A DNA stretch of 64,000 bases. Origin: Vibrio galatheae (GTDB lineage: Bacteria; Pseudomonadota; Gammaproteobacteria; Enterobacterales; Vibrionaceae). The stretch is taken from positions 1 through 64,000 of the forward strand of contig NZ_JXXV01000028.1 of the NCBI RefSeq assembly GCF_000967545.1. Reading direction: 5' to 3'. The notes under the pieces are model-generated. The model did no database searches and was not told where the DNA came from. It was given only the letters and a program-made list of their open reading frames with translations. This document shows positions 36,086-45,117 of the stretch, in pieces. The position numbers and the translations under genes were made by a program. Position 1 is the first letter of the stretch. Every line of letters begins with the position of its first letter.

Positions 36086-37429
36086 TTAGTGACTGGCCTT
36101 AAAACTCTCTTTTTCCAATTGATGCTTTTTCATCTTTCGATACAGTGTTTTGCGCGGTAAGTTAAGCCTTAGAGAAACCTCATTGATGTTTCCAGCGGTT
36201 TCAATTAGCGCTTCTGTTAGTACATTGCGCTCGTACTGTTCCATTTGTTGTTCGAAAGCAAAAGCGTCGTTGCTCTGTACCGTCGGGGTTTGTAAATCGA
36301 ACCCTTCTCCAACAATTCCAAGTACAAATCGGTCGGCAACGTTTCTTAGCTCACGCACATTTCCCGGCCAGTCGTGGCGACAAAGCTGCTGAATCTGCTC
36401 AGCATAAAGTGTCGAAGGCCGTGTTTTATATTTATGGCTAGCTTGGACGACGAAATGGCGAAATAAGGATTGAATATCCTCCTTGCGCTGACGGAGTGGT
36501 GGTAAATTTAAACTGGCTATATTGAGTCGATAGAACAGATCTGCCCGAAATTCACCGCGCTGACTCAACTCCGCGAGATCCGCTTTGCTCGCTGCCACAA
36601 CCACGATATCGACCGGAATCAGGGTGTTGCCACCCACACGCTCTATGACACGCTCTTGTATAACTCGTAGCAGTTTAATCTGCACCGCAACGGGCATACT
36701 TTCAATCTCATCAAGAAACAATGTTCCGCCATGGGCTTGTTCAATTTTACCTATGCGCTTCTTATTTGCACTGGTAAAAGAGCCAGCCTCGTGGCCAAAC
36801 AGCTCACTCTCAATGATGCTTTCCGTCATACCCCCGCAGTTGATGGCGACAAACGGCTTATCTTGGCGGTCAGAATACTGATGCAAAGCTCTCGCAATGA
36901 CTTCTTTACCAGTTCCGGTTTCACCATTAATGATGGTGTCTACCCCAGTCCGAGCCAATGCTAATACTTGGCTACGCACCATCTCCATTTGATTTGATAC
37001 ACCAATTACGACATTTTCAATCGGTTTCTCGGAGGTAATATTTTTATCTGGTGCATTGTGGACGTGTAGAGCTGCAAGATTGAGTTTTTCAATCAATTCA
37101 TCGCTTTGCAGCGGCTTCTCTATAAAATCAAATGCGCCAAGTTTCATCGCCTCAATGGCCATCGGAATGTCGCCATGACCACTCATTAAAATGACCTCAC
37201 AACCTGGCGCACGGCTTTGAATGGCATCTAACATGGTTAAGCCATCTAACTGAGGCATGCGTACATCACACAACACGACTTGCTTACTGTCTGGTGATAA
37301 TGACTTTAATCCACACTTGGGATCGGTAAAACCGGTCACGTTAAACCCTTCCAGTTCCAGCATTTCACTCACCGCTTCTACGACATCCAACTCATCGTCT
37401 ATTAGGGTGATTTGCTTTGCCAATATCAT
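36086..37429 (-). CDS. sigma-54-dependent response regulator (DctD/NtrC family)
   Basis: A 447-aa activator. REC domain residues 1-120 with phosphoacceptor Asp55 (VLCDVRMP) and Lys105; AAA+ domain about 140-370 with Walker A GETGTGKE near 168, Walker B GGTLFLDEIESM, and arginine finger region FRADLFYRL; Fis-type HTH at the C-terminus (NINEVSLRLNLPRKTLYRKM). The sigma-54 contact loop reads GSFTSA (216-221) in place of GAFTGA, retaining Phe-Thr. Its ATG overlaps the kinase stop by 4 bases. The nearby sigma-54 promoters with matching dyads are its probable targets. Confidence 0.92.
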   Translation of the reverse strand: MILAKQITLIDDELDVVEAVSEMLELEGFNVTGFTDPKCGLKSLSPDSKQVVLCDVRMPQLDGLTMLDAIQSRAPGCEVILMSGHGDIPMAIEAMKLGAFDFIEKPLQSDELIEKLNLAALHVHNAPDKNITSEKPIENVVIGVSNQMEMVRSQVLALARTGVDTIINGETGTGKEVIARALHQYSDRQDKPFVAINCGGMTESIIESELFGHEAGSFTSANKKRIGKIEQAHGGTLFLDEIESMPVAVQIKLLRVIQERVIERVGGNTLIPVDIVVVAASKADLAELSQRGEFRADLFYRLNIASLNLPPLRQRKEDIQSLFRHFVVQASHKYKTRPSTLYAEQIQQLCRHDWPGNVRELRNVADRFVLGIVGEGFDLQTPTVQSNDAFAFEQQMEQYERNVLTEALIETAGNINEVSLRLNLPRKTLYRKMKKHQLEKESFKASH

Positions 37430-39354
37430 AATCTTTCGCCTTGTAGATGGACTATAAATTCACTGCCTTGATCGGGTTGAGATTGAACCCGAATCGAACC
37501 GCCAAAATCTTTAATAATGTTAAATGCAATAGATAGACCCAAGCCTAACCCCTTGCCGACTTCTTTACGGGTATAGAATGGGTCAAAGATGTGAGGAATA
37601 TCCTCCGCTATGATGCCTTTTCCATTATCCTTGACCGAAATAACCACCTCTGAACTACTTCGCCGGACAGCAATCGAAATAAGGGGGCTCGTCTTCCGTT
37701 CGGTGGCATCTATTGCATTGCTAATAAGGTTAACTAAGACTTGTTCTAAACGGATTGGATTGGCGTTAACACACTCGTCAGTCGCTAGCTCACACTCAAG
37801 AACAATAGGAATTTGCTGGGTAGCGAACAACTCGATCGCATCGTTGACAACAGGCATGACCGCCACAGTCGATATTTTACCATCACTTTTGCGAGAAAAA
37901 GCTTTCAGGTGATGCGTCAATGCGGCCACTTTACAAAGTAAGGTTTCTATCTTGTGCAGATTCTGGAGCGCTTTATCTGGTCGTTGTTGCTCTAGCCACT
38001 TTTGAGCGCTGCGAGTATGGCTATTGATAGCCGTCAACGGCTGGTTTATTTCATGGGTTATGCCAACACTGAGTTGTCCTAAAGCTGCCAGTTTTCCCGC
38101 TTGAACAAGCTCATCTTGCGTAACTCTCAGTTTCTCTTCTGCTAATCTGCGTTCTTCGACTTCAGCTTCGAGTTTTTGATTTGTCTTTTTAACCACCTTT
38201 GCCGTCGCTTGAAACACCTGGAGAGACTTCATCATCTGTGTAATTTCATCATGTCCTTTTAACGCAATGGGTGTATCCAGATGTCCGGTTGAAATAGCAA
38301 ACATGTCGTCACGGAGGTTTAACAATCGCTCCAAGATATTTTTGCGCACGTAAAACCACGCTATTCCAGCAGCGGCAAATAAGCTGAATACCGACAAGGC
38401 GAGAGAAAATGTCCGATTTGAAGCCAGTGACGCCTGGACATGCTCAATAGATGAGTCAATTTCTAAGTTGACGTTAGCGGTATTCCGCTCTATCTGAACC
38501 GAAAGTTGGTGTAAGTATTTACGGCTGTTTTCTAATAAAAAGTCTTGCTGATAGTAATGTTCCAATGCTTTGTTTTTAAGTTGAACCAAGCGACTCGAAC
38601 GCGAGGCCAAAGTATAAATAACCGAAAGCTTTTCATCCAGCGCGGGTAGAGACTCCGCCAATCCACTATCAAGCCATAGACTGAACCAATCTTGCCCTAG
38701 TTGTTCTAAACGGTAGGTGGTGTAATCCAGCTCATTAAAACTGCCATCGTTATAAAGCTTTTCAACTAAGCCCAACTGGTAAAAAAGTAACGCCTTAAGT
38801 TGGCTGTATTGAAGGCGAGATTTTTGCTCTGCGGGTAGGCTATCTAGCTCATCACTCACTTGTTGCAATAAGGGGTAAAACCCTTCAAGTAAGTTGCGCA
38901 GCTTTTTATTCAGCTCTCGCGACTCTTCACCACTTTGATGGAGCAAACTTAAACTATTGCTGACTTGTACGATTAAATCTTTAAAGTAGGCATGATATTC
39001 AGGGAAGCTCGCTAAAACGCTGGTCATTTCAGCAATACTGGTTTCGATACGTACCATAGCTGCACGCCTTTCCAGATTTGAATCAGCCGCCACAAGCTGA
39101 GATGAATCTGTGATAACCAAACGCACCATATCATTTAGCCGCGCAGCTTGTTCAAGGGCTGGGATTTCGCGCTCTTTTAGACCCACCAATGCCACTTCCA
39201 GCTTGTCATAGGTAGACGAACTAAACAAAGCGAGCAGCAATGTAGTTAGCGACAACATGGCTAACGCTAAGCCAAGCCGCACCTCAATACCACGCCACTT
39301 AAATTTTCCTTTGTGGTTAGACGGGTTTCCTGATCTCACTTTAATGGTCGACAT
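37426..39354 (-). CDS. sensor histidine kinase of the sigma-54 system
   Basis: About 642 aa with two membrane helices (near residues 27-45 and 315-335) enclosing a mostly helical TorS/DctB-like periplasmic sensor of about 270 residues. A HAMP region and a coiled coil follow, then HisKA with the phospho-accepting His near 434 (GITHEINQPL) and HATPase with NLISNAIDA, DNGKG and GLGLGL. The start is uncertain: ATG at 39354, 39369 or 39432 all lack a strong ribosome site. Absence of the usual double-PAS DctB fold argues for a ligand other than C4-dicarboxylates, or a helper-protein signal. Confidence 0.88.
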   Translation of the reverse strand: MSTIKVRSGNPSNHKGKFKWRGIEVRLGLALAMLSLTTLLLALFSSSTYDKLEVALVGLKEREIPALEQAARLNDMVRLVITDSSQLVAADSNLERRAAMVRIETSIAEMTSVLASFPEYHAYFKDLIVQVSNSLSLLHQSGEESRELNKKLRNLLEGFYPLLQQVSDELDSLPAEQKSRLQYSQLKALLFYQLGLVEKLYNDGSFNELDYTTYRLEQLGQDWFSLWLDSGLAESLPALDEKLSVIYTLASRSSRLVQLKNKALEHYYQQDFLLENSRKYLHQLSVQIERNTANVNLEIDSSIEHVQASLASNRTFSLALSVFSLFAAAGIAWFYVRKNILERLLNLRDDMFAISTGHLDTPIALKGHDEITQMMKSLQVFQATAKVVKKTNQKLEAEVEERRLAEEKLRVTQDELVQAGKLAALGQLSVGITHEINQPLTAINSHTRSAQKWLEQQRPDKALQNLHKIETLLCKVAALTHHLKAFSRKSDGKISTVAVMPVVNDAIELFATQQIPIVLECELATDECVNANPIRLEQVLVNLISNAIDATERKTSPLISIAVRRSSSEVVISVKDNGKGIIAEDIPHIFDPFYTRKEVGKGLGLGLSIAFNIIKDFGGSIRVQSQPDQGSEFIVHLQGERL

Positions 39355-39580
39355 GTCTTGAACAAGCATCTGATTCAAAAAGATATTCCGAGTAAATTGA
39401 ACACATCGCGCTCCAACTCGAACGCTCCTCATTAACAAGCCATATAAGACATCACTACATTTTATTAATAAAGCTGTCTTTATCAGATTTGTGGATTGAG
39501 CACTGAGAAACTTGAGGGCTCTAGATATTCGCGATCACGGCACTAAGCGCATGGCCTCAAACATATCGGAGGAAATCATT

Positions 39581-41254
39581 TTGCCAATTCAGTGGGGCAT
39601 TTGCCGACTTTCGCCTAAATTTAATCAAGCAAGTAATAAAATTCCCAGTTGGGGTTGGCATATGATTAGATCCATAGTTTCAGGCTTAAGTCGTCTCTCT
39701 TCATTGCAGTGGTCACTGCTGCTATCGCTACTCATTTTACCTATTGTGGTTGAGCTTTTTGTTGTTCAGTTGTGGCTATGGCTGGCTTTTTTGGTGATTT
39801 ATCATCTAGTTGTTGTCACTGCCATTCACTTAATGCGCGGTTTGCTTAATCAATTGAATCAAACAGCCGTGCATCTCTCTGAGGGCGATCTCACCGCAAG
39901 AATTGCCACCAGCGACGGTGTGAGTGCTTCTTTAGTGAATACCTTTAATCGTATTGGCGAAGATATCTCTCGCACCGTGCATGCGATGCGTAAATCAACC
40001 GCGCGCTTAGTCGAGGTAGCAGCGACTGTGGAAAAAGATTCTGGCGTGTCTAAGCAAGGCGCAATAGGTCAAAAGCAAGACGTCGACCAAGCGCAGCAGA
40101 TTATCAGCCAACTGTCTGACATTACCACCAACGTATCACACTACTGTGAGTCCACCGCGGCCTTAGCCCAAAACGCCAAGTCAAAGGCCGATCAAGGCAG
40201 CCAAGATATGGTCGCACTGGAAGTCGCGCTAGATAACGCCAATCAGCATATCGACAATTCAAATCAACATTTCCAATCACTGATGCATGAAACCACTCAA
40301 ATTAGCCAAGTGATGGAGACGATAAGCGCCATCGCTGAGCAAACCAATCTTCTCGCACTCAACGCCGCGATAGAAAGTGCCCGAGCAGGAGAACAAGGTC
40401 GCGGTTTCGCCGTAGTCGCGGATGAGGTGCGATCGCTGGCGATGAGAACTCAAGAAGCAACCGAAGAGATCCGCAAAAAAATTACGACACTGCAAAACAA
40501 AACTGACGATGTGCTCAACACAATGAAAGAGAATAAGTCGAGTATGGAGAGTTCACTTGAAATTGCCGCCACCGCAGAGAATACGTTTCAAGAGCTGAAT
40601 CAGCAGATTGAGGATTTACGCAGCTACGGAATGCAAATTGCGCAATCTTCAGAACAACAGATGAGCCAAACACAAAGTCTGCGACAAAGCTTAGAGCAGA
40701 TAGCGATAGAGTCAGACAACAATGTCCGTGCTACTCAAGAGACCTTGATTGCCAGTATTACCGTGCGCAATTTGTCAGGTGAAATTGATTCGTTGCTCCA
40801 TCGTTTTGCCATAGACCCGCACCAGATAGAAGCCGATGAAGCGCAACGCGACAAACTAATGGAGTGGAACGATCAACTTGATATAGGACTAGACGAAATC
40901 AATCGACAACATAGAGCGCTACTCCACTTAATCAACGAACTCTACCACCTGCTCAAACACAACTATGGCTTGTCTTCAATTAAACGGGTTGTGCAGGGGT
41001 TGATTGATTATACCGCCAACCACTTTTCTTACGAAGAGACGTTATTTCAACAAATTGAATACACTCAAACCAAACAACACATGGATTCACACCACCACTT
41101 AGTACAGCAGGTGTTGGCATTTCAACGCCGAGTGGAACAAGGGGAAGACATCGGTGATGAGCTGATGGGGTTTCTTAAAAACTGGCTCAGCAACCACATA
41201 ATGAAGGAAGACAAAGCCTATGTTGAGGCCTTTAAAAACAATCAATTAAACTAG
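39581..41254 (+). CDS. methyl-accepting chemotaxis protein fused to bacteriohemerythrin
   Basis: About 557 aa. Two adjacent membrane helices (residues about 45-85) with almost no periplasmic loop, a HAMP (about 85-135), an MCP signalling domain with hairpin tip [32 protein letters not shown], and a C-terminal hemerythrin domain (about 430-555). Iron ligands are visible: [22 protein letters not shown], and NHIMKED. I chose TTG at 39581 because a GGAGGAAA site lies 7 bases upstream; ATG at 39662 or 39551 are alternatives. It should sense O2 or NO from the cytoplasm and feed CheA. Confidence 0.88.
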   Translation: MPIQWGICRLSPKFNQASNKIPSWGWHMIRSIVSGLSRLSSLQWSLLLSLLILPIVVELFVVQLWLWLAFLVIYHLVVVTAIHLMRGLLNQLNQTAVHLSEGDLTARIATSDGVSASLVNTFNRIGEDISRTVHAMRKSTARLVEVAATVEKDSGVSKQGAIGQKQDVDQAQQIISQLSDITTNVSHYCESTAALAQNAKSKADQGSQDMVALEVALDNANQHIDNSNQHFQSLMHETTQISQVMETISAIAEQTNLLALNAAIESARAGEQGRGFAVVADEVRSLAMRTQEATEEIRKKITTLQNKTDDVLNTMKENKSSMESSLEIAATAENTFQELNQQIEDLRSYGMQIAQSSEQQMSQTQSLRQSLEQIAIESDNNVRATQETLIASITVRNLSGEIDSLLHRFAIDPHQIEADEAQRDKLMEWNDQLDIGLDEINRQHRALLHLINELYHLLKHNYGLSSIKRVVQGLIDYTANHFSYEETLFQQIEYTQTKQHMDSHHHLVQQVLAFQRRVEQGEDIGDELMGFLKNWLSNHIMKEDKAYVEAFKNNQLN

Positions 41255-41395
41255 TACACTCTGTCGCTACCAACGCAGGTGAGTTAAGAAACCACTTTTA
41301 TAGTCACGACAATAAACCCGATTAGTCGTTATATCTAATTGCTGTTTAAATCCAAGTCGAAAGATTTGATGTAGCGATTGAAATAAGGTGTTTAC

Positions 41396-41548
41396 ATGTT
41401 TGCAATTGATGATGTTGTAGTAGCAACAAAAGGTGTAGATCTCGGCAAAATGGTCGTTGTTGGCCTGAGCAGTGGTGGTTACTACGTTCGAGTTTCAGTC
41501 GACGGTATCTCGCTGACTTACCCAGCCAAAGATCTGCAAAAAGCCTAA
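41396..41548 (+). CDS. 50-residue protein of unknown function
   Basis: MFAIDDVVVATKG... to ...YPAKDLQKA, 50 aa, with AAGGTG upstream of the ATG and a strong terminator 18 bases after the stop. Alternating hydrophobic and polar residues (MVVVGLSSGGYYVRVSV) suggest a small beta-barrel such as a KOW/SH3-like fold. Own transcription unit, unless read from the MCP gene 141 bases upstream. No family recognised with certainty. Confidence 0.72.
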   Translation: MFAIDDVVVATKGVDLGKMVVVGLSSGGYYVRVSVDGISLTYPAKDLQKA

Positions 41549-41565
41549 CCGCTTTAGCCATCGAC

Positions 41566-41589
41566 AAAGGTAGCGTCATCGCTACCTTT
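41566..41589 (+). terminator. intrinsic terminator of the 50-residue protein gene
   Basis: AAAGGTAGCG and CGCTACCTTT form a 10-base stem with a TCAT loop and a following TTTTA. It also ends close to the convergent lactonase gene. Confidence 0.9.
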
Positions 41590-41603
41590 TTTATTTATCA
41601 TTG

Positions 41604-42650
41604 CTAATTAGCGTTAAAGGCTGTTTTTTCAACCACGCATACTGGCGCATCTATCTGACAAGTAAACCCGCTCGCTTCAAGCTGACCTGTCTGGTGATCA
41701 AGCTTGAAACTGACAATATTATTGGAATGCTGATTGGCCACCAGCAACCATTTTCCATCCTGACTCAAAGTAAAATCTCGCGGGAAATCTCCCCCAGTTG
41801 GGTAGCGCCCGATTAATTTCGGCGTATCCGCGCTGACATCAAACACGCAGAGCGTATTTTGCGCGCGGCACGAAACATAAACATAACGCTCATCGGCAGA
41901 GAGCTTAATCGCCGCAGCCGCCTCGCCAGTTTCTTGTTCGGTTATGAGTTTCTGCTCGGAAGTAACACACCATTTGCCATCCGCATGTTTGCGAAGCACA
42001 ACCAAAGTTTCTGACAGTTCACAAACCACATAGGCGACGCTTTCCCGCTGGTTAAAAACCATGTGCCTTGGCCCACTACCAGCAGTAAGAGCAACACTTT
42101 GCTCATGGGAGAACTGAGCAGCTTGATCATGATGATAAAAATGGATCGCATCGGCGCCTAAATCAACCACCGCCAAATGCGGGGTATGGGCTAAAAACGT
42201 CACTTGATGGGCGTGCGGAGCTTCCTGACGATCGGCGTTGGGGCCGCAACCGTCGACATACAGATCGCCAATAGCTTGCTGCGGTTCACCCGCATCATTA
42301 AGCTGGAATACATTCACGTTACCCGAAGCATAATTGGCGATTGCGAGATAGCGTTTATCCGGCGAGACCGCAAGATGACAGGGATAATCGCCATTCAGCG
42401 GTTTGGTCACTGTTGCCTCATTGGTGATGTGAACAACTTGTGCGCCTTGATCGCGCACCACTTCGCTAACCGTCACAATGCCTTGCTCAGTTTCGAGCAA
42501 ATAAGAGGGATTGCGCAATGAGTATAAATCTTCAACTCGTGTTAATTCACCGGTTTGGCCGTTCAGTACAACTTGACCAATACCGCAACTTTGGCTGGGA
42601 CTGTCTGTATAGCAACCAACATAGAAATGGCTATTTTTATTCGATGGCAC
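41604..42650 (-). CDS. lactonase family beta-propeller (6-phosphogluconolactonase-like)
   Basis: A 348-aa seven-bladed propeller of the YbhE/cycloisomerase-like lactonase family. Repeated blades such as HLAVSPDKRYLAIANYASGNVNVF and DERYVYVSCRAQNTLCVFDV are seen, and the QEAPHAHQV region carries the conserved His. No signal peptide, so cytoplasmic. E. coli YbhE (Pgl) hydrolyses 6-phosphogluconolactone; this could do the same or act on another lactone. Monocistronic. Confidence 0.83.
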   Translation of the reverse strand: MPSNKNSHFYVGCYTDSPSQSCGIGQVVLNGQTGELTRVEDLYSLRNPSYLLETEQGIVTVSEVVRDQGAQVVHITNEATVTKPLNGDYPCHLAVSPDKRYLAIANYASGNVNVFQLNDAGEPQQAIGDLYVDGCGPNADRQEAPHAHQVTFLAHTPHLAVVDLGADAIHFYHHDQAAQFSHEQSVALTAGSGPRHMVFNQRESVAYVVCELSETLVVLRKHADGKWCVTSEQKLITEQETGEAAAAIKLSADERYVYVSCRAQNTLCVFDVSADTPKLIGRYPTGGDFPRDFTLSQDGKWLLVANQHSNNIVSFKLDHQTGQLEASGFTCQIDAPVCVVEKTAFNAN

Positions 42651-42819
42651 TCTGTTTACCTTAACGAGCTATTTTTAGCCCTCTACCTTGCCGCGTTGCT
42701 TGCCCTCACTCAAGCGCGGCTTACAAGCAAATCACTAAACTGTGAGCAAATAGGAAGTTACGCCAGCGGCGATGAAAGTCGTTTCAGCACTAAACGCACT
42801 CGCTAGGAGCCAAAGGAAA

Positions 42820-42845
42820 AAGGCGTTAACCCATGTTAACGCCTT
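42820..42845 (-). terminator. intrinsic terminator of the GntR-ABC operon
   Basis: AAGGCGTTAAC and its complement form an 11-base stem with a 4-base loop, then TTTCC on the minus strand. It lies 6 bases after the permease stop. Confidence 0.85.
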
Positions 42846-42850
42846 CTCTG

Positions 42851-43681
42851 TTAGTCTACCGAACGGCTGAGCCTTAAACTCGTCACTAGCCCTATTGCAC
42901 CAAGAGCAAAATAGATCAGCAAATTGAGTGCTCCAAAATGTCCGAATGCGTTAAGTGGATTGTCGCCAGTCAGCAAATCTAAAGGTAGCGACATTGCCCC
43001 GTGGAAAAACTGGCTCACAGCCTGTGTGGCAAACAAGTTAGTCGCCAACAATGGAATGACGTAAAAACCAATCACCATCACCAAGAGTGGTGAATTGACC
43101 TTTTGCGAGATCGCCATTGCAATCGTTGCAAACGGCAACAGTGCCAGCCCTACTAACCACATACGACCGATGAATTCTAACCAATGTGTAAAAACAAACC
43201 ATATCGACTCTCCGGTAAAAAATAGCGGAAAGCTCTCAGCCATCACGACATTGATGATCCACATTAAGAAATCTGCTGACACTACTAACATCGAGCAGAT
43301 AATCGGTGTGATCAACAGACCAAAAGCGAGCTTCACAAGGTGCGTATTAAGATCCGATACTGGCATGCTGCGCCAGAACATCACGCTGCCTTCTTGACGC
43401 TCTTTACGCAACGTTTTAGGAAAATAAAGACTGGTAAGCAGCATAGAAAGAAATCCAGTAAAACCAAAGGCTAATCCACTGAGCTGCTTGCCTAATTGAA
43501 AGCCTGATTCCATGCCATCCACATTGTAGGTCAGCTCATAAGTGACATTACTTTGAATGGTTGAGTTCATTAAAATCGAAAGCAGCAACACAATCCCACA
43601 CACCAGCAGCACCAAAGGTACACGCGTGATGATTTTATGTTCTAACCACTCTTTCTCAAGCAAATAGAAATTCGGATTCAT
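42851..43681 (-). CDS. ABC-2 type transporter permease
   Basis: A 276-aa membrane protein with six hydrophobic helices and the KERQEGSVMFWRSMPVSD cytosolic coupling segment typical of ABC-2 permeases of the YtrC/YtrD type. Its ATG overlaps the ATPase stop (TAATG). Probable role: export or membrane-stress protection together with the upstream ATPase. Confidence 0.83.
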   Translation of the reverse strand: MNPNFYLLEKEWLEHKIITRVPLVLLVCGIVLLLSILMNSTIQSNVTYELTYNVDGMESGFQLGKQLSGLAFGFTGFLSMLLTSLYFPKTLRKERQEGSVMFWRSMPVSDLNTHLVKLAFGLLITPIICSMLVVSADFLMWIINVVMAESFPLFFTGESIWFVFTHWLEFIGRMWLVGLALLPFATIAMAISQKVNSPLLVMVIGFYVIPLLATNLFATQAVSQFFHGAMSLPLDLLTGDNPLNAFGHFGALNLLIYFALGAIGLVTSLRLSRSVD

Positions 43682-44550
43682 TACGCGGCCTCCTTTTGCA
43701 AAGCTAAGAATAAGTCGGCGAGTTTTACATTGTAAATTCTGTCGATACCTTCAAGATTTTCAGCTTGAGGCGCTCGAACTAACCATCGCGTTGTACCTAA
43801 GGCGCGTTCAATCGACAAAGGCTGTAATGACTCCATTTGCGATTGGTATTGATCGGTTGCTTCGACAATCACATACTCTTCAGCAATCTTGTCCATGGAA
43901 GATTGCAATACCATTTGGCCGTGCTTCAAAATCATCACGTCGGTAAGTAAATGTTCTATCTCTGACACTTCGTGACTGGCAATAATCAGCGCACGCTCTC
44001 CATCGTGGAACCACTCAAGTAAATGACGATAAAACGTCTCTCGATAAACCAAATCTAAACCAAGTGTTGGTTCGTCCAGAATCAAAACCTTAGTGTCGGT
44101 TGAAATGACAATCGCCAGATGAAGCTGTACCTTCATTCCTTTTGAAAGAGACTTGATTTTACTGTCGAGCTTAATGTCAGTTTGATCGAGAACTGAGCGC
44201 GCTTTCGCCATATCAAAACTCGGATGCACGCCTGAGGTATAACGAAGGATCTGCCTTACTGTCATCCAATCTGGCAGTACATTGACATCCGAAATATACG
44301 AAAGATGCGCCATCACCTTGGCGCGCTGAGCGATAGGTTCAAGTCCTAACACCTGGATAGTGCCTTGATATTCATGGGCACCCAGCAAGCTCTTAATCAA
44401 GGTCGATTTCCCTGCACCGTTGTGACCAAGTAGACCCAACACCTGTCCGGATTTAAGTTCAAAGCTGATATTCTTAATCGCCTCACCTTGCCCTTTGACT
44501 CGACCAGAATATTGTTTGCTCACTTGCCGTGCCTCAATAAGTACGCTCAT
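43681..44550 (-). CDS. ABC transporter ATP-binding protein
   Basis: A 289-aa ABC ATPase. Walker A GHNGAGKSTLIK near residue 45, an LSKGMKVQLHLAI signature in place of LSGGQ, Walker B VLILDEPTLGLD and a C-terminal accessory segment of about 80 residues. This resembles YtrB/CcmA-type exporters. It overlaps the GntR gene by 4 bases and the permease by one, so the three are one operon. Confidence 0.86.
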   Translation of the reverse strand: MSVLIEARQVSKQYSGRVKGQGEAIKNISFELKSGQVLGLLGHNGAGKSTLIKSLLGAHEYQGTIQVLGLEPIAQRAKVMAHLSYISDVNVLPDWMTVRQILRYTSGVHPSFDMAKARSVLDQTDIKLDSKIKSLSKGMKVQLHLAIVISTDTKVLILDEPTLGLDLVYRETFYRHLLEWFHDGERALIIASHEVSEIEHLLTDVMILKHGQMVLQSSMDKIAEEYVIVEATDQYQSQMESLQPLSIERALGTTRWLVRAPQAENLEGIDRIYNVKLADLFLALQKEAA

Positions 44551-44918
44551 TGTTTATCCTCAATGTGCAACGTTAGCTGCTGTATAAATTCTTGTAGTGG
44601 TATATCTAATTGCTGCAGTTTCAGCGCAATAGATGGAATTTGTTGCTGAATAAAATGGGTTTTCTGCGACGCTTTTAGCTGGCTCAACGCGCCCTGTGCA
44701 ACAAACATCCCCTGGCCGCGCCTTTTCTCTATCAATCCTTCATCAACCAATAGCTGATAGCCTTTCATCACAGTGATGTGGTTGATTTTCAACTCGCCAG
44801 AAACGGTTCTAACCGAAGGCAAAGCTGCACCTTCACCCCAAACACCTTGCAGTATTTGCTCTGTAATGCGATCCGCCAATTGACGAAAAATAGGCTGAGT
44901 CTCGTTCCAATCTGTCAT
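44547..44918 (-). CDS. GntR-family regulator, YtrA type
   Basis: A 123-aa protein: GntR winged helix in residues 5-75 (LPSVRTVSGELKINHITVMKGYQLL) and a short helical C-terminus, the YtrA layout. ATG at 44918 was chosen for its TDWNETQPIFRQL start, typical of the family; a longer reading adds an unlike sequence. It probably represses its own operon until a membrane-active compound or cell-envelope signal appears. Confidence 0.85.
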   Translation of the reverse strand: MTDWNETQPIFRQLADRITEQILQGVWGEGAALPSVRTVSGELKINHITVMKGYQLLVDEGLIEKRRGQGMFVAQGALSQLKASQKTHFIQQQIPSIALKLQQLDIPLQEFIQQLTLHIEDKQ

Positions 44919-45117
44919 CAAGCTTGCCCTAGCACTTTGCTTTGGTGATATATATAGGTATAACACTAAAGCAATCTATTCAGAATGCAAACAAAAATGA
45001 CATTTTCTGTTCTGACACGAATTAATTGATTTAGATGAAGCAAGCGCTATTCTGCGCTCGAACACACTTTTTAACTGAGTAGAATGACACGCTCGTTTAT
45101 TGAGTAGGAGAAACCTT

